Assembly: GCF_021730395.1 (NCBI RefSeq)
Contig: NC_069366.1
Location: 60,494,001-60,558,000 of the forward strand
DNA from: Mercenaria mercenaria
Taxonomy: Eukaryota > Mollusca > Bivalvia > Venerida > Veneridae
Direction: 5' to 3'
DNA length: 64,000 bases
The position numbers were made by a program, and so were the translations under genes. Shown in pieces: positions 30,026 through 42,170 of the stretch (within the stretch, counting starts at the first letter, position 1; every line of letters begins with the position of its first letter). The notes under the pieces were generated by a model. It saw nothing but the letters and a program-made list of their open reading frames with translations, did not search any database and had not been told where the DNA came from.

Positions 30026-33000
30026 CCCAGACAGTGGCAGAAATTATTGGAACGTGCACAACGGGTGTTTTGACCCTCACAGCCAAAAAAACTCGGGCCC
30101 TTTATTTCCATTGGAAGAGCGGACAGTTTCGTTATTTCCTGTAACTTTGGTGTAAGAGAAAGTTTCCCTTGATCTCAGTAATTTAATTAAGCAGTGTTTA
30201 TTCACTGTGTATTTGGTGTAGAGGAAAGATTCATTTATTAGATATTTGTAGATGAATATTTACATTTATAACCAATATCTGGTATGGATGTATATACCTA
30301 TGTTCTGTTTCGTTTATTTGATAAATGTCCAAAAAAAAATATTACAGTTTACTCTATAAATCACAATACAATTAAATAATCAACATATGTGCGACTGTTA
30401 TAACGCAAAGAAATCAACAAGCTATAGCATATTCTTCAAAGGTGTTGCTGCCGGTATAAAATGTAAGTCATAGCAAAAACATTGCGGCAGCCATCTTGGC
30501 GGCCGTTTTTTTAAATAAACTTGGTACGTTTCGTCTAAATATATATTTCGTACTTTATACATTGTTTTGATAATGAAACTATAGTAGGATGTATACAAAA
30601 CTGAAGATGATTATCAATTTATTTTTTATTTTACCTGTTATTAGATATACATTGTATTCTATATTGAATTACCCCACCCACTTATAAATATATATATTAT
30701 CAATAATTTGAATGTATCCTTTAACAAAATAATAATGTTATTACAATTTATTATCACTTGTTCAACACGGGATTGCATTGTGTAAGGAACAACAGTAAAT
30801 AGAGGAATACAAACAAAGTATATTGACCGTATGTTCAAGAAAATAGTATTCATCAAATTTAAGTCCATATAAAATTGGTATAAAATGTGTCAAAAAGTTG
30901 TATTTCATATCGATAAATGCATATAATTTTGCAGATTTATAACTTTAACATTTTTATAATAACTTCAAATTAATTTACAACAGTTAAATGCTTTTATTTT
31001 GCAATTTTATGCATTGGGTATCATTTTCATGTATCAGCGGCCATGTTGGCGGCCATCTTGAATTTGAGGACTTTGCCCAGTGACTAGAAACTGGCATCAG
31101 GCAGTTCTGAAAACTAAATATTCTGACGAACATTTTGGTATGCAGAAGTTGATGTGCACATTCATAGACCCTACTACCAGTTTAAGCACTTATTGCCATA
31201 TTTGCCAGATCGGTATATATTGTAATGATGCTGTTTGTGCATGCGAAAGAAGCATGTTCTTTAATGCATATTACTTTTGCTGTTTTCGTTGCGTCTATTC
31301 AGTTTTCTTTACTTCTATTTCTTACCTTTGTTTTGTCTTTGCAGTTAGCTGTAGAATTTGAAAATATAACGAATATGTGAAATAATATTCAGGAGGGCGA
31401 ATTCATTTTTAAACTGGCTGATGTAAAGTTATTGAACAAAATTAAAAAACGGTTTAATGCGGTGGGTGACGGTTAGAAGTTAACGTAAAGAGGGATAAAG
31501 GGTGGATTATGTGTGCTGTAGTGAAAGTGGGGAGCGGTCGCGACGGCGACGGTGCTTTCAGGAGTATGATTTGTTTTAATTCTTCTGTTGAAAAATGCGA
31601 TTTTACATTTAACGAAAGTATATGGTAAATGAAAGGAACGGACGCAAATTCAGTTGAAGTGTAACTTCAATCATGTGAAGTCACATTGTATAAAGAATAT
31701 CATAACCATTGTAACATAATAATTATATGCCTTATTTTAAAAACATCCGGCATATACAAAATCTAATTTGTTCTCGCATTCGTAAGCATTTTTAAAAATG
31801 ATTTATTGCTTCATTTGGATCCGTTGACAATTTTATGACTTTGATCCTTTTTATCCCCCTGACAGATAGTTAACTACTGTTTGACTCAACCTGTGAGGCA
31901 CAACTGTCTTCTTATTGACAGTTTATGTCATTAAGAAAGCTTGAAATTATTTTCCGAATCAGTTGAACACCGTAAATACAATTAACGCGCTACTGTGACA
32001 TTTTACGCTTAAGGCAAAGAAAAATATCTTTTAAGTATGCGTAAGCAAATCAAATTAAATAAAATCTACTCCTTAATTGTTAGCAAAAGCAAATCGCAAA
32101 TTTAAATCTTATTTTCTTTTGTGTTGATAAATTGATTGGTGGAATCATGCCGCTGATAATAAATAAGTAGGTAAATGTTTTATTAACGTGACATGTGCAT
32201 AGGTATTAAAATACATATACACAAAATAATACAGCACCGGGCTAAATGTGCCTAAAAGTCACCAAAAATCATATACATGTAATTGTCTTAAATTAAATAT
32301 TGCGAACATGCTTTACCCTAAAAGTATATTCTGTGGTTCATGTTCAGAAACAAATCAACTATCAGCTGAGAAATATATATCACTGAAATGTGCAGACAAC
32401 AATAAATTAGAACGTCGTTTTTAACTAATGAATAAAACCAATGTATGTAAACGATGAAACAAAAGAATTTGAAGTATACATGTTCAGAAAAACGTTTGAT
32501 CATAATGTTAAAAGTATATTCTATAAGTTTCTGTGGTTAACTTGCTTTCTTAATAGCTGCCGTTCACATTTTAAGTGCAATAAAGGGAATTTATAGTTTC
32601 GATGAGATTTCACTAATTGACGATATCAGATTTTATTGACTTGTTACAAAAATTCAGCCTTAACACAAACCCGTAATAGATGATAAAGTATCTATTGAAT
32701 AAAACGATTCAGATTTTTCACGGTTATCGTTTCTTTTCTCGCTTCTCAGGCGCAATAATCTCTCGTTTCTAGGCTGATCACTATCAAATAGAATGTAAGC
32801 CTCCGCTGGTCTATCACAAGTAGTCCATATATAAATAGTACTAATCTTTTTTCCTTTCCTAGTGCATTTTCTCGACAGCAACGTGCTTACTTTTACCCTA
32901 CCATGTTTCAGTATGTATCACTTTGCATTCTATTGAAATCGGCATGTTCCTATCGCATTCTGGGTAAAAATGGCGGCGTAAGAATTTAATGTCTCGAAAA

Positions 33001-34600
33001 GAGAAATTGAAAGAAGCGAAAAGTAGTAAATTCAGTGGGTTGTATTTACCGAACTGTAGTTTTCTTATATAAAAGTTAACACCCCCTTTTCTTTTTTCTT
33101 TTTTTTTTTTTTTGTAAAGAAGCGATCTAGTTCTTTATGGGAATATAAGTCTCTGAAAATCTGATATGCTAGAAAATGTCGAAAAGCCGTTATGAAGTAA
33201 ATGAATTTTATATGAAATAATGAAGAGCTGGATTTAGTGGTGTTCAGCCTATAACACGGTTCTCGTTTAACGGTGCGCATGCGTATTTCATTTACACGTT
33301 TCTCTTTGTTGCACACGGTTATCGTATCACGTGGCATACAGACACTAAATAGAAAAATGGCGCGAAAAAATAAAGGTAGTCGCATAATGGCGGACACAAA
33401 TAGTCCTTAGTTTTTTTGCTCTGTAGAGCTGTTTTCCTTATTTTCTTTGCATTTTGTTTGCTAAAATCACATGACAGATCTATGCTTGACATGTAGGTAG
33501 CATTTTCATAATGAAATAACATCATGACAAAATTTTTCATGGAAACTTAGATCATACACCACCAGTATAATTTGGGGTCTCATTTTTTAGCTGATTTTGC
33601 AGTTTGTGTGTTTGACTGAAATTATTTTTCTTGCATCAAACATGACCCCCACTTTTCTTTTGATTTTTAGTTAGCCCTGACAATATTCTTCAAGAAAATG
33701 TAAGTTACAGAAATTTAAAATGGGTTCTGATGTGTGCTGCGGTCATTGGAAATAGGTCAGTTTTATATAGAATGAAGAACAACAACTATTTAGTGTGTTA
33801 TAACCTATACTTACCTAACGGATACCGCCTCTTTTCCCGAAAGCGCGGAAATTTATCGCAAGCGCCACTGTAGTTAAATACAATTTACCCAGGAATCCGG
33901 AGATGTTATACTAATATTCGAACCCGACTAGATACAGTGTTCCACGAAGAGGGAAAGTATTAATTTCTTACGGAGAGTGGCTACTGTTAAGAAACTGAAA
34001 AAGAGGTTGTGTAAGCAGGCCGCCATGACATAATTGAAGGTTATTGAGAAATGGCGAAAGCCCAACACAGTTAATGGTTATCAAATGCATATGTGTAATA
34101 ACTTATTTAATAACTTATTTACTTCATGTCCGTACACTTTGTACGTCACATTGACATTAACTTGACTGTGTATATTTCATACCAACAATACAGAATAAGC
34201 TGGAATAATTATTGTTTGTTTTTGGGTTTTCCGCCTGTTTTCAGCAACATTTCAACTTTAAAAGGCACTAAACTCTTTCCCCACAGTAACTTGCGACTGT
34301 TCCATTAAAATTAGTCATGGACAGCGTTAACTTTCCGTGACAATTTCGGACAACAAACCTGTGACCGCTCGAATGACGGGCGAACGCTCCAACCAGTGTG
34401 CCCTTCGGTCCGACATGAGGGATGGGAGTATTTTTTGACTGGATTAATTAGACATGAGACTTTTTTCTTAGGGTCAATTAGTTTTTAAAACGGGGAATTA
34501 TTCTAAAATCTGGTTTGAACATATTTCTAAACAATGGTTTAAAATATTCATTTCAAAAATGAAAGTTAACATTTTGGGAATGGCTTTCTTTCTTTTTCTA
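30026..34600. other. Noncoding AT-rich stretch
   Basis: No gene with a recognisable domain. GGCGGCC-containing 'gccatcttggcggcc' motifs occur near 30490 and 31040. A T-run (33100) and weak open frames at 31080-31361 and 33065-33397 lack coding character. May contain intergenic or intronic host DNA. Confidence 0.5.
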
Positions 34601-34833
34601 TTTATTGATAGTGCCGTTTAAAACAGAATCTGAGTGATCATGTGTCTAGGGAAGCGGATTCTAAATTAACTTTTCTATCTATCTATCTATCTATCTATCT
34701 ATTTATCTATCAATTCTATCTATCTATCTATAGATAGTGCCATTTTAAATCAGACTCTGGGCGATCCATGACCTAGTGGTTTATTGATAGTGCCATTTTA
34801 AATCAGACTCTGGGCGATCCATGACCTAATGGT
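34601..34833. repeat. Triplicated SINE head with (CTAT)n tract
   Basis: A ~48-bp segment (TTGATAGTGCCATTTTAAAT, CAGACTCTGGGCGATCCATG, ACCTA) occurs three times: 34603-34650 (diverged), 34731-34780 and 34785-34833. A CTATCTAT microsatellite (34672-34733) separates the first two. The third copy is the start of the full SINE. Confidence 0.75.
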
Positions 34834-35092
34834 TAAGGTCGCTGACTTTAGAGTACTTGCCACGCATCAATGTTGGTTCGAGCCTCACTCGGGGCGTTGA
34901 ATTCTTCATGTGAGGAAGCCATCCAGCTAGCTTACTGAAGGTCGGTGGTTCTACCCAGGTGCCCGCTCGTGATGAAATAATGCAAGGAGTTGCACCTTGG
35001 GTCTTCCTCAACCATCAAAGCTGGAAAGTCGCCATATGACCTATAATTGTATCGGTGCAACGCGAAACCCAACAAAATAAATAAATTGTTTC
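34787..35092 (+). mobile_element. tRNA-derived SINE, full length
   Basis: The head has A-box-like TAATGGTTAAGGTCGC and B box GGTTCGAGCCTC. The body (GAAGCCATCCAGCTAGCTTA, GAAGGTCGGTGGTTCTACCC, GGTGCCCGC) is a conserved core common in bivalve SINEs. The tail reads GTATCGGTGCAACGCGAAAC + CCAACAAAATAAATAAA, the A-rich end of the MetaSINE type. A 61-codon minus-strand frame inside it is not a gene. Confidence 0.8.
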
Positions 35093-36635
35093 AAGCTAAA
35101 GTTGATAGTGACATCAATTAAGCAGCTATATCCCTAAGTTTTAAAACAATACATAGTCTTTCTTACCCAAACACATATCAACATCACAAATAAAGTTGCT
35201 ATAAATTTCTTGTAAATATGTGCCCTAACAACTACACGATTACGACTAAACAAACTAAATGTGTTTGTATATCCATTCTTTGAAAAAATATATGGAACCT
35301 ACCTCCGATCTGATACATAATGGTTTAATTATCCAGAAATAATGGGGAAACAATTGCCACAGAAACGCTTAAAAACCTTGTTGCCTTAAAATGACGTTAA
35401 TGGTTGTCAGTTACCGCGCAAAATTAATAGCTCTTATTATGGAAATACGTAATTATTTCTGTGTATTTTCTTTATTTGAACTTTTTTAAACGGCCATTAT
35501 TTGCGGGAATATTTTAACGAGTCTTTTGCTTTCAAACTCAAAAATGATCAGTACTTTGTTTCTTCGGAATGTAAGAAAGTGGTTGACGGTAACTGGTGTT
35601 ATTGGAAATATAGTTGGGTGATAGGGTACTAATTACGGCCATTTTCAAAGTAGAAATTAGCTAGTTTGATATGTTATACCTATTTTTTCAGTTTCCGTTG
35701 ATAATCTGTTACTTACTTGCTAAAATTAACCTTTAAAAATTTTCAAGCTCTAATAGAAATTTGTAGTTTCTTGAAATAAATCGAGGTTAACATGGAAACG
35801 AAGCCTGTGACATATACATCTAAATGTAAAATTCAAAAGCGTTGGCAAAGGTCTACTTAAGGAACGCAGCGTTTATTTGCATTAACAATATCCATAAGAA
35901 TAATAACAGTATTCATAGCGATTTTTCCATAAATTGTCAGACAAGGGGTACTGCTGTAAAAATTTTAAACCTTGAAATTTGTTTAAATCAATACAAACAA
36001 CACGAAAATATTACTAACGTTAGAAATAAGATGCTTTAAAGCTTCATTAACTTTATAGAAAGATGATTTTATTTGATATTTTTTTATAGGAAATTACGAT
36101 AAAGAGCAAGACATAAGCTATTTTAAACACTTTGAACTTTAAGAAAAATCGGATTCCATGTAAAGTGCTTAATATCTTTTATATTACATTGCCCAGATAA
36201 TCAATGTTGGCCATGAACAGAATGACACTGAAGCCGTCGAAAAATTCGTTTTCATACATAGTTGTAAAATAAAATACAATTTGTACTTGAAGGAACAGAG
36301 ATAAACGGAATTGATATTGTAGCAGTTAAAACATTAAATTGCACGAAATACAGAAAATCTACCTTAGTAACACGGTATCCTACGTCCTTAAATTTGATTT
36401 ATAGGCTTATTGATTCTATGTATTGCGACAAACTCCCGGAAAGGTGTTCTTTGCAACAAGAAAGGGACATGTAAGTTACTTTCATATAATGAAATAATAG
36501 TGAAATACTAGACATTCTTATAGATATACAGAAAAGCAAAACAATGAGACTAGACATTTTATTAAAAATACATTATATATTCGACTTAAAAGATTTTTTT
36601 CTCCGTTTTCATTATTCTGTACACTAGTAAGTAAT
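35093..36635. other. Noncoding DNA
   Basis: No convincing exon, RNA gene or repeat recognised. Confidence 0.45.
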
Positions 36636-36639
36636 TTCA

Positions 36640-36870
36640 AAATCCTTTGATTAATGGCAAAGTTACGAACCGGACACGAACCATACCCTATTAACGTTCG
36701 ACTTCTAAGTGTGACATTGATCTTGTAGCTAGGGATCTGGGTCTTATTCAAGAAACGTCGTTAATATTTATGCCAAGCTATTTCAAAATCCCTTCATGGA
36801 TGGCAGAGTTGCAGCCAGGAAAAGGATTTTCAAAGTTACGGTCGGACGGACGGACTATGCGATTTTAATA
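36640..36870. repeat. Single unit of the 'aagtgtgacattgatctt' family
   Basis: CTTCTAAGTGTGACATTGAT, GTAGCTAGGGATCTGGGTCT, ATATTTATGCCAAGC and CCCTTCATGGATGGCAGAG match the units at 18835-19335; it ends in CGGTCGGACGGACGGAC. Confidence 0.7.
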
Positions 36871-37084
36871 TGCCCACCTTCGTGGATATAAAAATCAAAG
36901 ACCTTACTGTAGTGTAAATAAAAAGATATTTACATAAACACCGTTTAAAGATGTAAGGGAGTTATTTATAAATAAATAAAAAGCCAAAATTATCAAATGT
37001 TTGTGTTAAAATTCACGAAGTAGATATATACTTAATAACTTAATAATAACAAAATATAATAAGCCGCATTAGCTCTACTGGGTT

Positions 37085-37340
37085 TAATTCGTGCACTAGT
37101 CACTGGAGTTATTCTGCTGTTCTGCTATTCTGCTGGAGTTATTCTGCATTCTGCTATTCTGCTGAATATTCTAATACGTTCTGCTAGTCACGAAAGATTT
37201 GACATGTTCCTGCTAGTCATAGTATTCTGCGTTCTGTAGGCTGAGTTATTCTGCTGTTCTGCTAGTCAGCTGGAGTTATTCTGCTGTTCTGCTATTCTGC
37301 TGGAGTTATTCTGCTGTTCTGCTATTCTGCTAACTTCACA
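37085..37340. repeat. Irregular 'ttctgctattctgctggagtta' repeat
   Basis: TTATTCTGCTGTTCTGCTAT and CTGCTGGAGTTATTCTGCTG recur at least five times with gaps and insertions, giving a low-complexity TCTGC-rich block. Confidence 0.8.
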
Positions 37341-39390
37341 CAGATGTCTACCTACGCCTCTGACCCGTGACATTCCGTGCAAAGCATGGTTGTAAAAACA
37401 TGTACACAACTGACTAGTCCTTAGTTTCTGAGTAGTAATCATGTTAGGTCTTGAGCTATGTAACTGTAACCTTCATTCTTGATCAATTGTTGCAAAACAA
37501 TATTGGGATTGGTTTTTGTCTTGCGGTTTTCTTGGTCGTGCCCATAGGGGCTCTGACTTAAGATAGGTTGTTGAGTGCATTTGTGTGGTTGTGCCTTCGG
37601 TTTGCTTTAGTTTTGTGTTTTGATTTGTTTGTCTTTTGCTTTTGCGCTGTTGTTGGGGCCTTTCTCGGCGGGGGATTTGTTTTCGTTGTGTTGTTTAAAG
37701 GCGAATGTTCATTTCCTAGGGAAGCATATTAGCACTCCAGCAGGTCAATAATTAATAGTCATCTGCAAATTGGATACTCAGTTAGTGGTCAGCCAGATAT
37801 ATTTATCTTGCATATTTATTACCATCACATGTGTTTTATGGTTTGCTTTGATGTTATCAGTCTTTTCTTTTTTCAAGATAAAAAGAGATTAAGGAAACGA
37901 TGATTTTTGCTGCTGTAGTATTATTTTCTTTGCAATGCCATTCTTGCTATTAATTCTTTGAGGTCGTGTAGTCACAGTTAGTAAACTTCGTCAATAGTAT
38001 ATAACTACTGAAACAAAATGCAAGTACCAAGTTGGTTAAAGTTCAATTTGTTATTAATGCATTTAATAAAAAATAGCATGATGTAATCAACTATTAATTA
38101 TATCAAATAATTATGAGATTACTGTATGTATACGCTGGTCAATATCAAATCGTAAATGTTATGTTCGCTGTCTGCAAATGTTCCGTATATACCATTTTTT
38201 AAGTTGAATCAAAATATCGTACTGGATCATAAGTCGACGTATACTTTTGAGGATGAGACGGGGCGGTTCAACCTTTGAATTGGAATCACGCCGACTGGTA
38301 GGCATTTGATTCCGTGTCCATGTTAATAATGCAATACTATTTGGTATTCCTTTTTACAATATTATGACGGCAAATTTTGTATCTTTATAAATAAATATGT
38401 TCTTATGAATTTTATTTCAGAATAAATTTGCAGTATAAAATCCATAGAATGAATTCAATACATTGTACACTCAAAGTGGACACCATATAATGTGTTGGTA
38501 TGAAACCTGGCCTGGGATTACAACAAAAATTACTCTCACTCAAGAGAGTGAGTTTCAAATATACAAAATGCGCTATTGCAAATGTAGATAAGAAAGACCT
38601 ACGGAAATGTTATAAGTGTACTGAAAATAAATTTTGGTACCTTTTTGCTTGGTTTACTAGTCATGAGGTGTCTAGATGTAATTATTCAAACTGAGAGCCA
38701 CATTCTGCACCTAGACTCTGGTAAATTACAGTTATACTATATAATTACAATGTACTGAACTATACTTAAAAATGTAAAAGACCAATGTAACAATCACATA
38801 TTCTTGCTCTCAAAATAGTGTCATTATGCACCTCAAAAGAGGTCATTTCACATTTTATTCTTGCAGGATTACATGTACTAGATTATTAATGACAACTCCG
38901 TAGGTCAATTTGGAATTTTCAAAACTGGGTATTAATTGAAAAAAAAAATGAATAAACTATCAAATAAACAATAATGAGAACAAACTATTTCTGATAAAAA
39001 CCTAAATATTCGTCTCTGTAGAAATTGTTCTTGAAATCCATAGAATAAAATGGAAATATCTCACATATTAGTGAACAGTTTGGTCCTTGATCCCAAGCGT
39101 TATGGCTGGGTACATACTGACTACTTTGACAATTACCAGTTAGTATATCAATGTACTTTTGTTGTTCATGAAAAATATATAGTAAACATGTATAGTACAT
39201 ATTCCTGACTGAGAGATAATCACAGCAGGCCAGATGGTCAAGCTGGAAATGGATGGTCATGTTTGCTTCCAGTAATCACTGGGTAATAAAACAAATGAAA
39301 CGATGATTCTTAATAACCTGACAATTAGCTACATGCTATGACAACCTACCGCTACCAACATCCCCCTTTAAGTTGTTGGAAGTGCGAGGT
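37341..39390. other. Noncoding DNA with a T/G-rich stretch at 37500-37720
   Basis: No gene recognised. 37500-37720 is poor in A on the + strand and rich in TTTTG, similar in bias to 39395-39840. A 64-codon frame at 38500-38694 and a 91-codon minus frame at 38985-39260 have no known motif. Confidence 0.4.
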
Positions 39391-39394
39391 TGGC

Positions 39395-39836
39395 ATGCCC
39401 TGAACGCGTTTGAGCCCCCGGTTTCCTTCCTTTATTTGGGTTTCTGACCGTTCCGGGGCGGTTTTCGGCTGGTTGTTTTTTCTGTCTTGTGTTGTCTGTT
39501 GCGTGTGTTTTCTTGTTTGTTGTGGGCGTTTTTCCTCCGCCCCACTCCCCCTGTTGGCCTCTCTTTTTCCTTACGTTTGCACTGCTGTTTGCGTCCCCTC
39601 CGCCTTTACTTTTGGTGAGTTTTCTTGGCTCCCCTTTGTTTTTGTGGCCGGGTTCTTCCGGGACGGTGCGTGATTGTTTTTTCTGCGTATGTGGGTGCGT
39701 TTGTGTGCTTGTGGGTCTGTAGCGGTGCCCTACTGTTTTCTTGTGTGTTGATTGTTCGTTTTTTCTGTGTTGTTTGTTTGGTTGGTTGTGCTTGTGTGTT
39801 TATCTTTGGTGCATGGGTGTCTGCGCTGTTGTGGTT
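39395..39836. other. Strongly A-poor, T/G/C-rich tract
   Basis: For about 440 bp the + strand is almost free of A while the flanks are AT-rich. Runs such as TTTTCTTGTTTGTTGTGGGC and CCTCCGCCCCACTCCCCCTG are typical. Overlapping open frames on both strands follow from the bias (few stop codons) and are not supported as genes. A second patch follows at about 40378-40510. Confidence 0.75.
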
Positions 39837-40360
39837 TGCCGTGTGGCGGCTGTAAAAAAGTCTACCCGTACTTGGATTCAGTGTTGTTATATTTTCTGGT
39901 CCTTTGGGATCACGGAGTCCATTCAACATATGTGTAATAGAGTTCCGCTTAAGCCGGTGCTAGGAGGTGTGAGAGGTGTTGCACATTTCATAACCTCTCA
40001 TGAACAGACTCAATCAAACCCAGTCTGCTATTATTCTTCTTGGTTGCATTTTTTGCTTCCAAAGGATCTTTTTACAGATTTTATTAACTATCACAACAGC
40101 AATCTTTTAAGTGCCGTGTTGCGGCTGTAAAAAGTCTCCCCGTATTTGGATTCAGTGTTGTTATATTTTCTGGTCCTTTGGGATCATGGAGTCCATTCAA
40201 CATATGTGTAATAAGGTTCCGCTTAAGCCGGTGCTAGGGGGCGTGAGAGGTGTTGTACATTTCATAACCTCTCATGAACATATTCAATCAAACCGAGTCT
40301 GCTATTATTCTTCTTGGTTGCATTCTTTGCTTCCAAAGGATGTTTTTTACAGATTGTATT
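39837..40360 (+). repeat. Two ~248-bp direct copies, 275 bp apart
   Basis: 39837-40085 and 40112-40360 are about 90% alike: both contain TGGATTCAGTGTTGTTATAT, TTCTGGTCCTTTGGGATCA, TTCCGCTTAAGCCGGTGCTA and TTGCTTCCAAAGGAT. Both open with TGCCGTGT.GCGGCTGTAAA. A ~26-bp spacer separates them. Source family not recognised. Confidence 0.85.
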
Positions 40361-40779
40361 TGCATTGATGTGCGGCTGTTTCTGGAAAAAATGGCGTTCC
40401 TTTGTGTGTTCGTCCTTGTTCGGCTTTCCCTTTCGGGTTCCTTCTCCCCTCCTCCCACCGCCACCTCCGGCCCCGTTTCGCCCCTTGCCGTTCCTTCCAT
40501 TCCGTTGGTATTTCGCATAATCTAATATTGACTTGTTGGATGTTTGAAGCAACCCGTCTGAAATATTTTTCCATTAAAGCTTCTTTTTGTTGTCGGCCTA
40601 CTGTGTAAATGCGTGGCTCTGGGGCAGGGTTTTTGATGCTCTGTGCTTCCGAGAAATCTACCCTTACCTATTATCTTTTTTTAAATTTAATGAATATAGT
40701 TAATAAGGTTTTACGTCTTTGGGTGAGTGGAAACCTCTTTTCAATCTTTATCATGTTTATATAACTCTGATCCCAAAGC

Positions 40780-41085
40780 AATAGGAGCCAGCTACTGACC
40801 ACAGGCACTTGTCCTATGAAGATTGGCGATTGTAAGTCAAATCATTCTTGAGTTATTCAACGGAAACCGTTTTCAGTCTCTAGGTTACTGTGACCTTGAC
40901 CGTTAACCTACTGACCACCGAATTAATAAAGGTCATTATATACTGACCACAAGCATTTATTATTTGAAATTGACAATTTTAGGCCAAAGTGTTGTTTACA
41001 TAGTAGAAACATTTTTCGGTATCATGCAACTATCCTTTAAAGTTGTATTACTCTTGCGACCACCCACAATGTAATGGACAACATC
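40780..41085. repeat. Interspersed repeat ('tactgaccacaggcacttgtcc' family)
   Basis: CTACTGACCACAGGCACTTG, CTAGGTTACTGTGACCTTG, ACCGTTAACCTACTGACCA and a second TACTGACCACAAGCATTT resemble a frequent bivalve repeat with direct subunits. Confidence 0.5.
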
Positions 41086-41089
41086 TCTT

Positions 41090-42165
41090 ATTTTATAGCT
41101 CTATTTTTTCTTGGTCAACCAGGCCGTGCTGTTCATGTCAATAAAGAGGAACATGCAACATGCAGATTATTTGTTGCATTATTATACGGACGGAAAAACA
41201 TTTCGTGGAAGTACTCATAGAGCTCATATATTTACCCTTAACGAAAGGAGACCTTGGATGTCTTCCGCAAATAGAAGATTCCTTTAGACTTCATGTTTTA
41301 CGAGCGACATATCAGATATCTGTTTATAAGTCTTCATATGTATCGAGTTTCATATTACCGACCCAATACAACATGGACGTCATCTATGCAGTGGCCATTT
41401 TGTCTTAACAATGATGATTAAGCCTTCAAAGCCAGACTTTAAGTGCTTGATAAATGGTATCTGCGCCAAATCTAATATAAAATACACTGTTTCCTCCTTG
41501 TGCAAGGCAGTGCCCGAAAAGTGTCGCAGAAAAAAACACTCAGTCTGTTTGACACAGAATTAGACGAATTTGGCTGATACTAGTGTATAAGTTGCGAATA
41601 AGACTTATTGGAATGTTGTAGTCTAAAATGACATATTCAAATTTAAAAATTTAAAACAACATAACGTTTTTATTTAATAAGATTACCATTTACGCTGGTA
41701 GTGTAAGTTGTAATTATACAGTATGAGATAAAATCCATTTTGTGGTGTAGCCGTAAAGTATAAATTGGGAAAAAAGTTACGCAAAAGAATGTATTAATGG
41801 TTACTTAAATTGCATGTACAGATGTTACTATTTGTCATTAATACTGCAGGAATATGTTACTAACATTGAGATGGACCACGTATAAATAAAATTCAAATCA
41901 CTATTTTAGCCTTTAGTAAATGTTTTCTAAAATGATATGACACCTTGTATAGATACTCGGTCAATGGTACTTTCGTGAAATTCGTCAATTCGTGAAAAAA
42001 ATACAACACGTTTAATTCTGGCGTCATGTAATAAAACACTAACTGGGAGCTTGCCTATTAATAGTCAAACTTATTTGTTGTTTGTTATCCAGACCTAGAG
42101 CAATATACTAAATAATTTATAAATAATGACCAACAAGCCATTCAGTAAGTTTATATTTTAGATTA
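41090..42165. other. Noncoding DNA
   Basis: AT-rich with no gene or repeat recognised. Confidence 0.4.
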
Positions 42166-42170
42166 TACAT

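Noticed and set aside
29528-30144. Long frames with 'WAAKSENP' or 'FGSPHLLG' repeats
   Set aside because: Translation of the 48-bp minisatellite.
31080-31361. 93-codon Cys-rich frame
   Set aside because: Cys pattern is irregular and matches no zinc finger or toxin fold; no splice or promoter context.
39410-40608. Many overlapping frames of 65-129 codons on both strands
   Set aside because: They follow from low A content and a duplication; sequences are low complexity and overlap in all frames.
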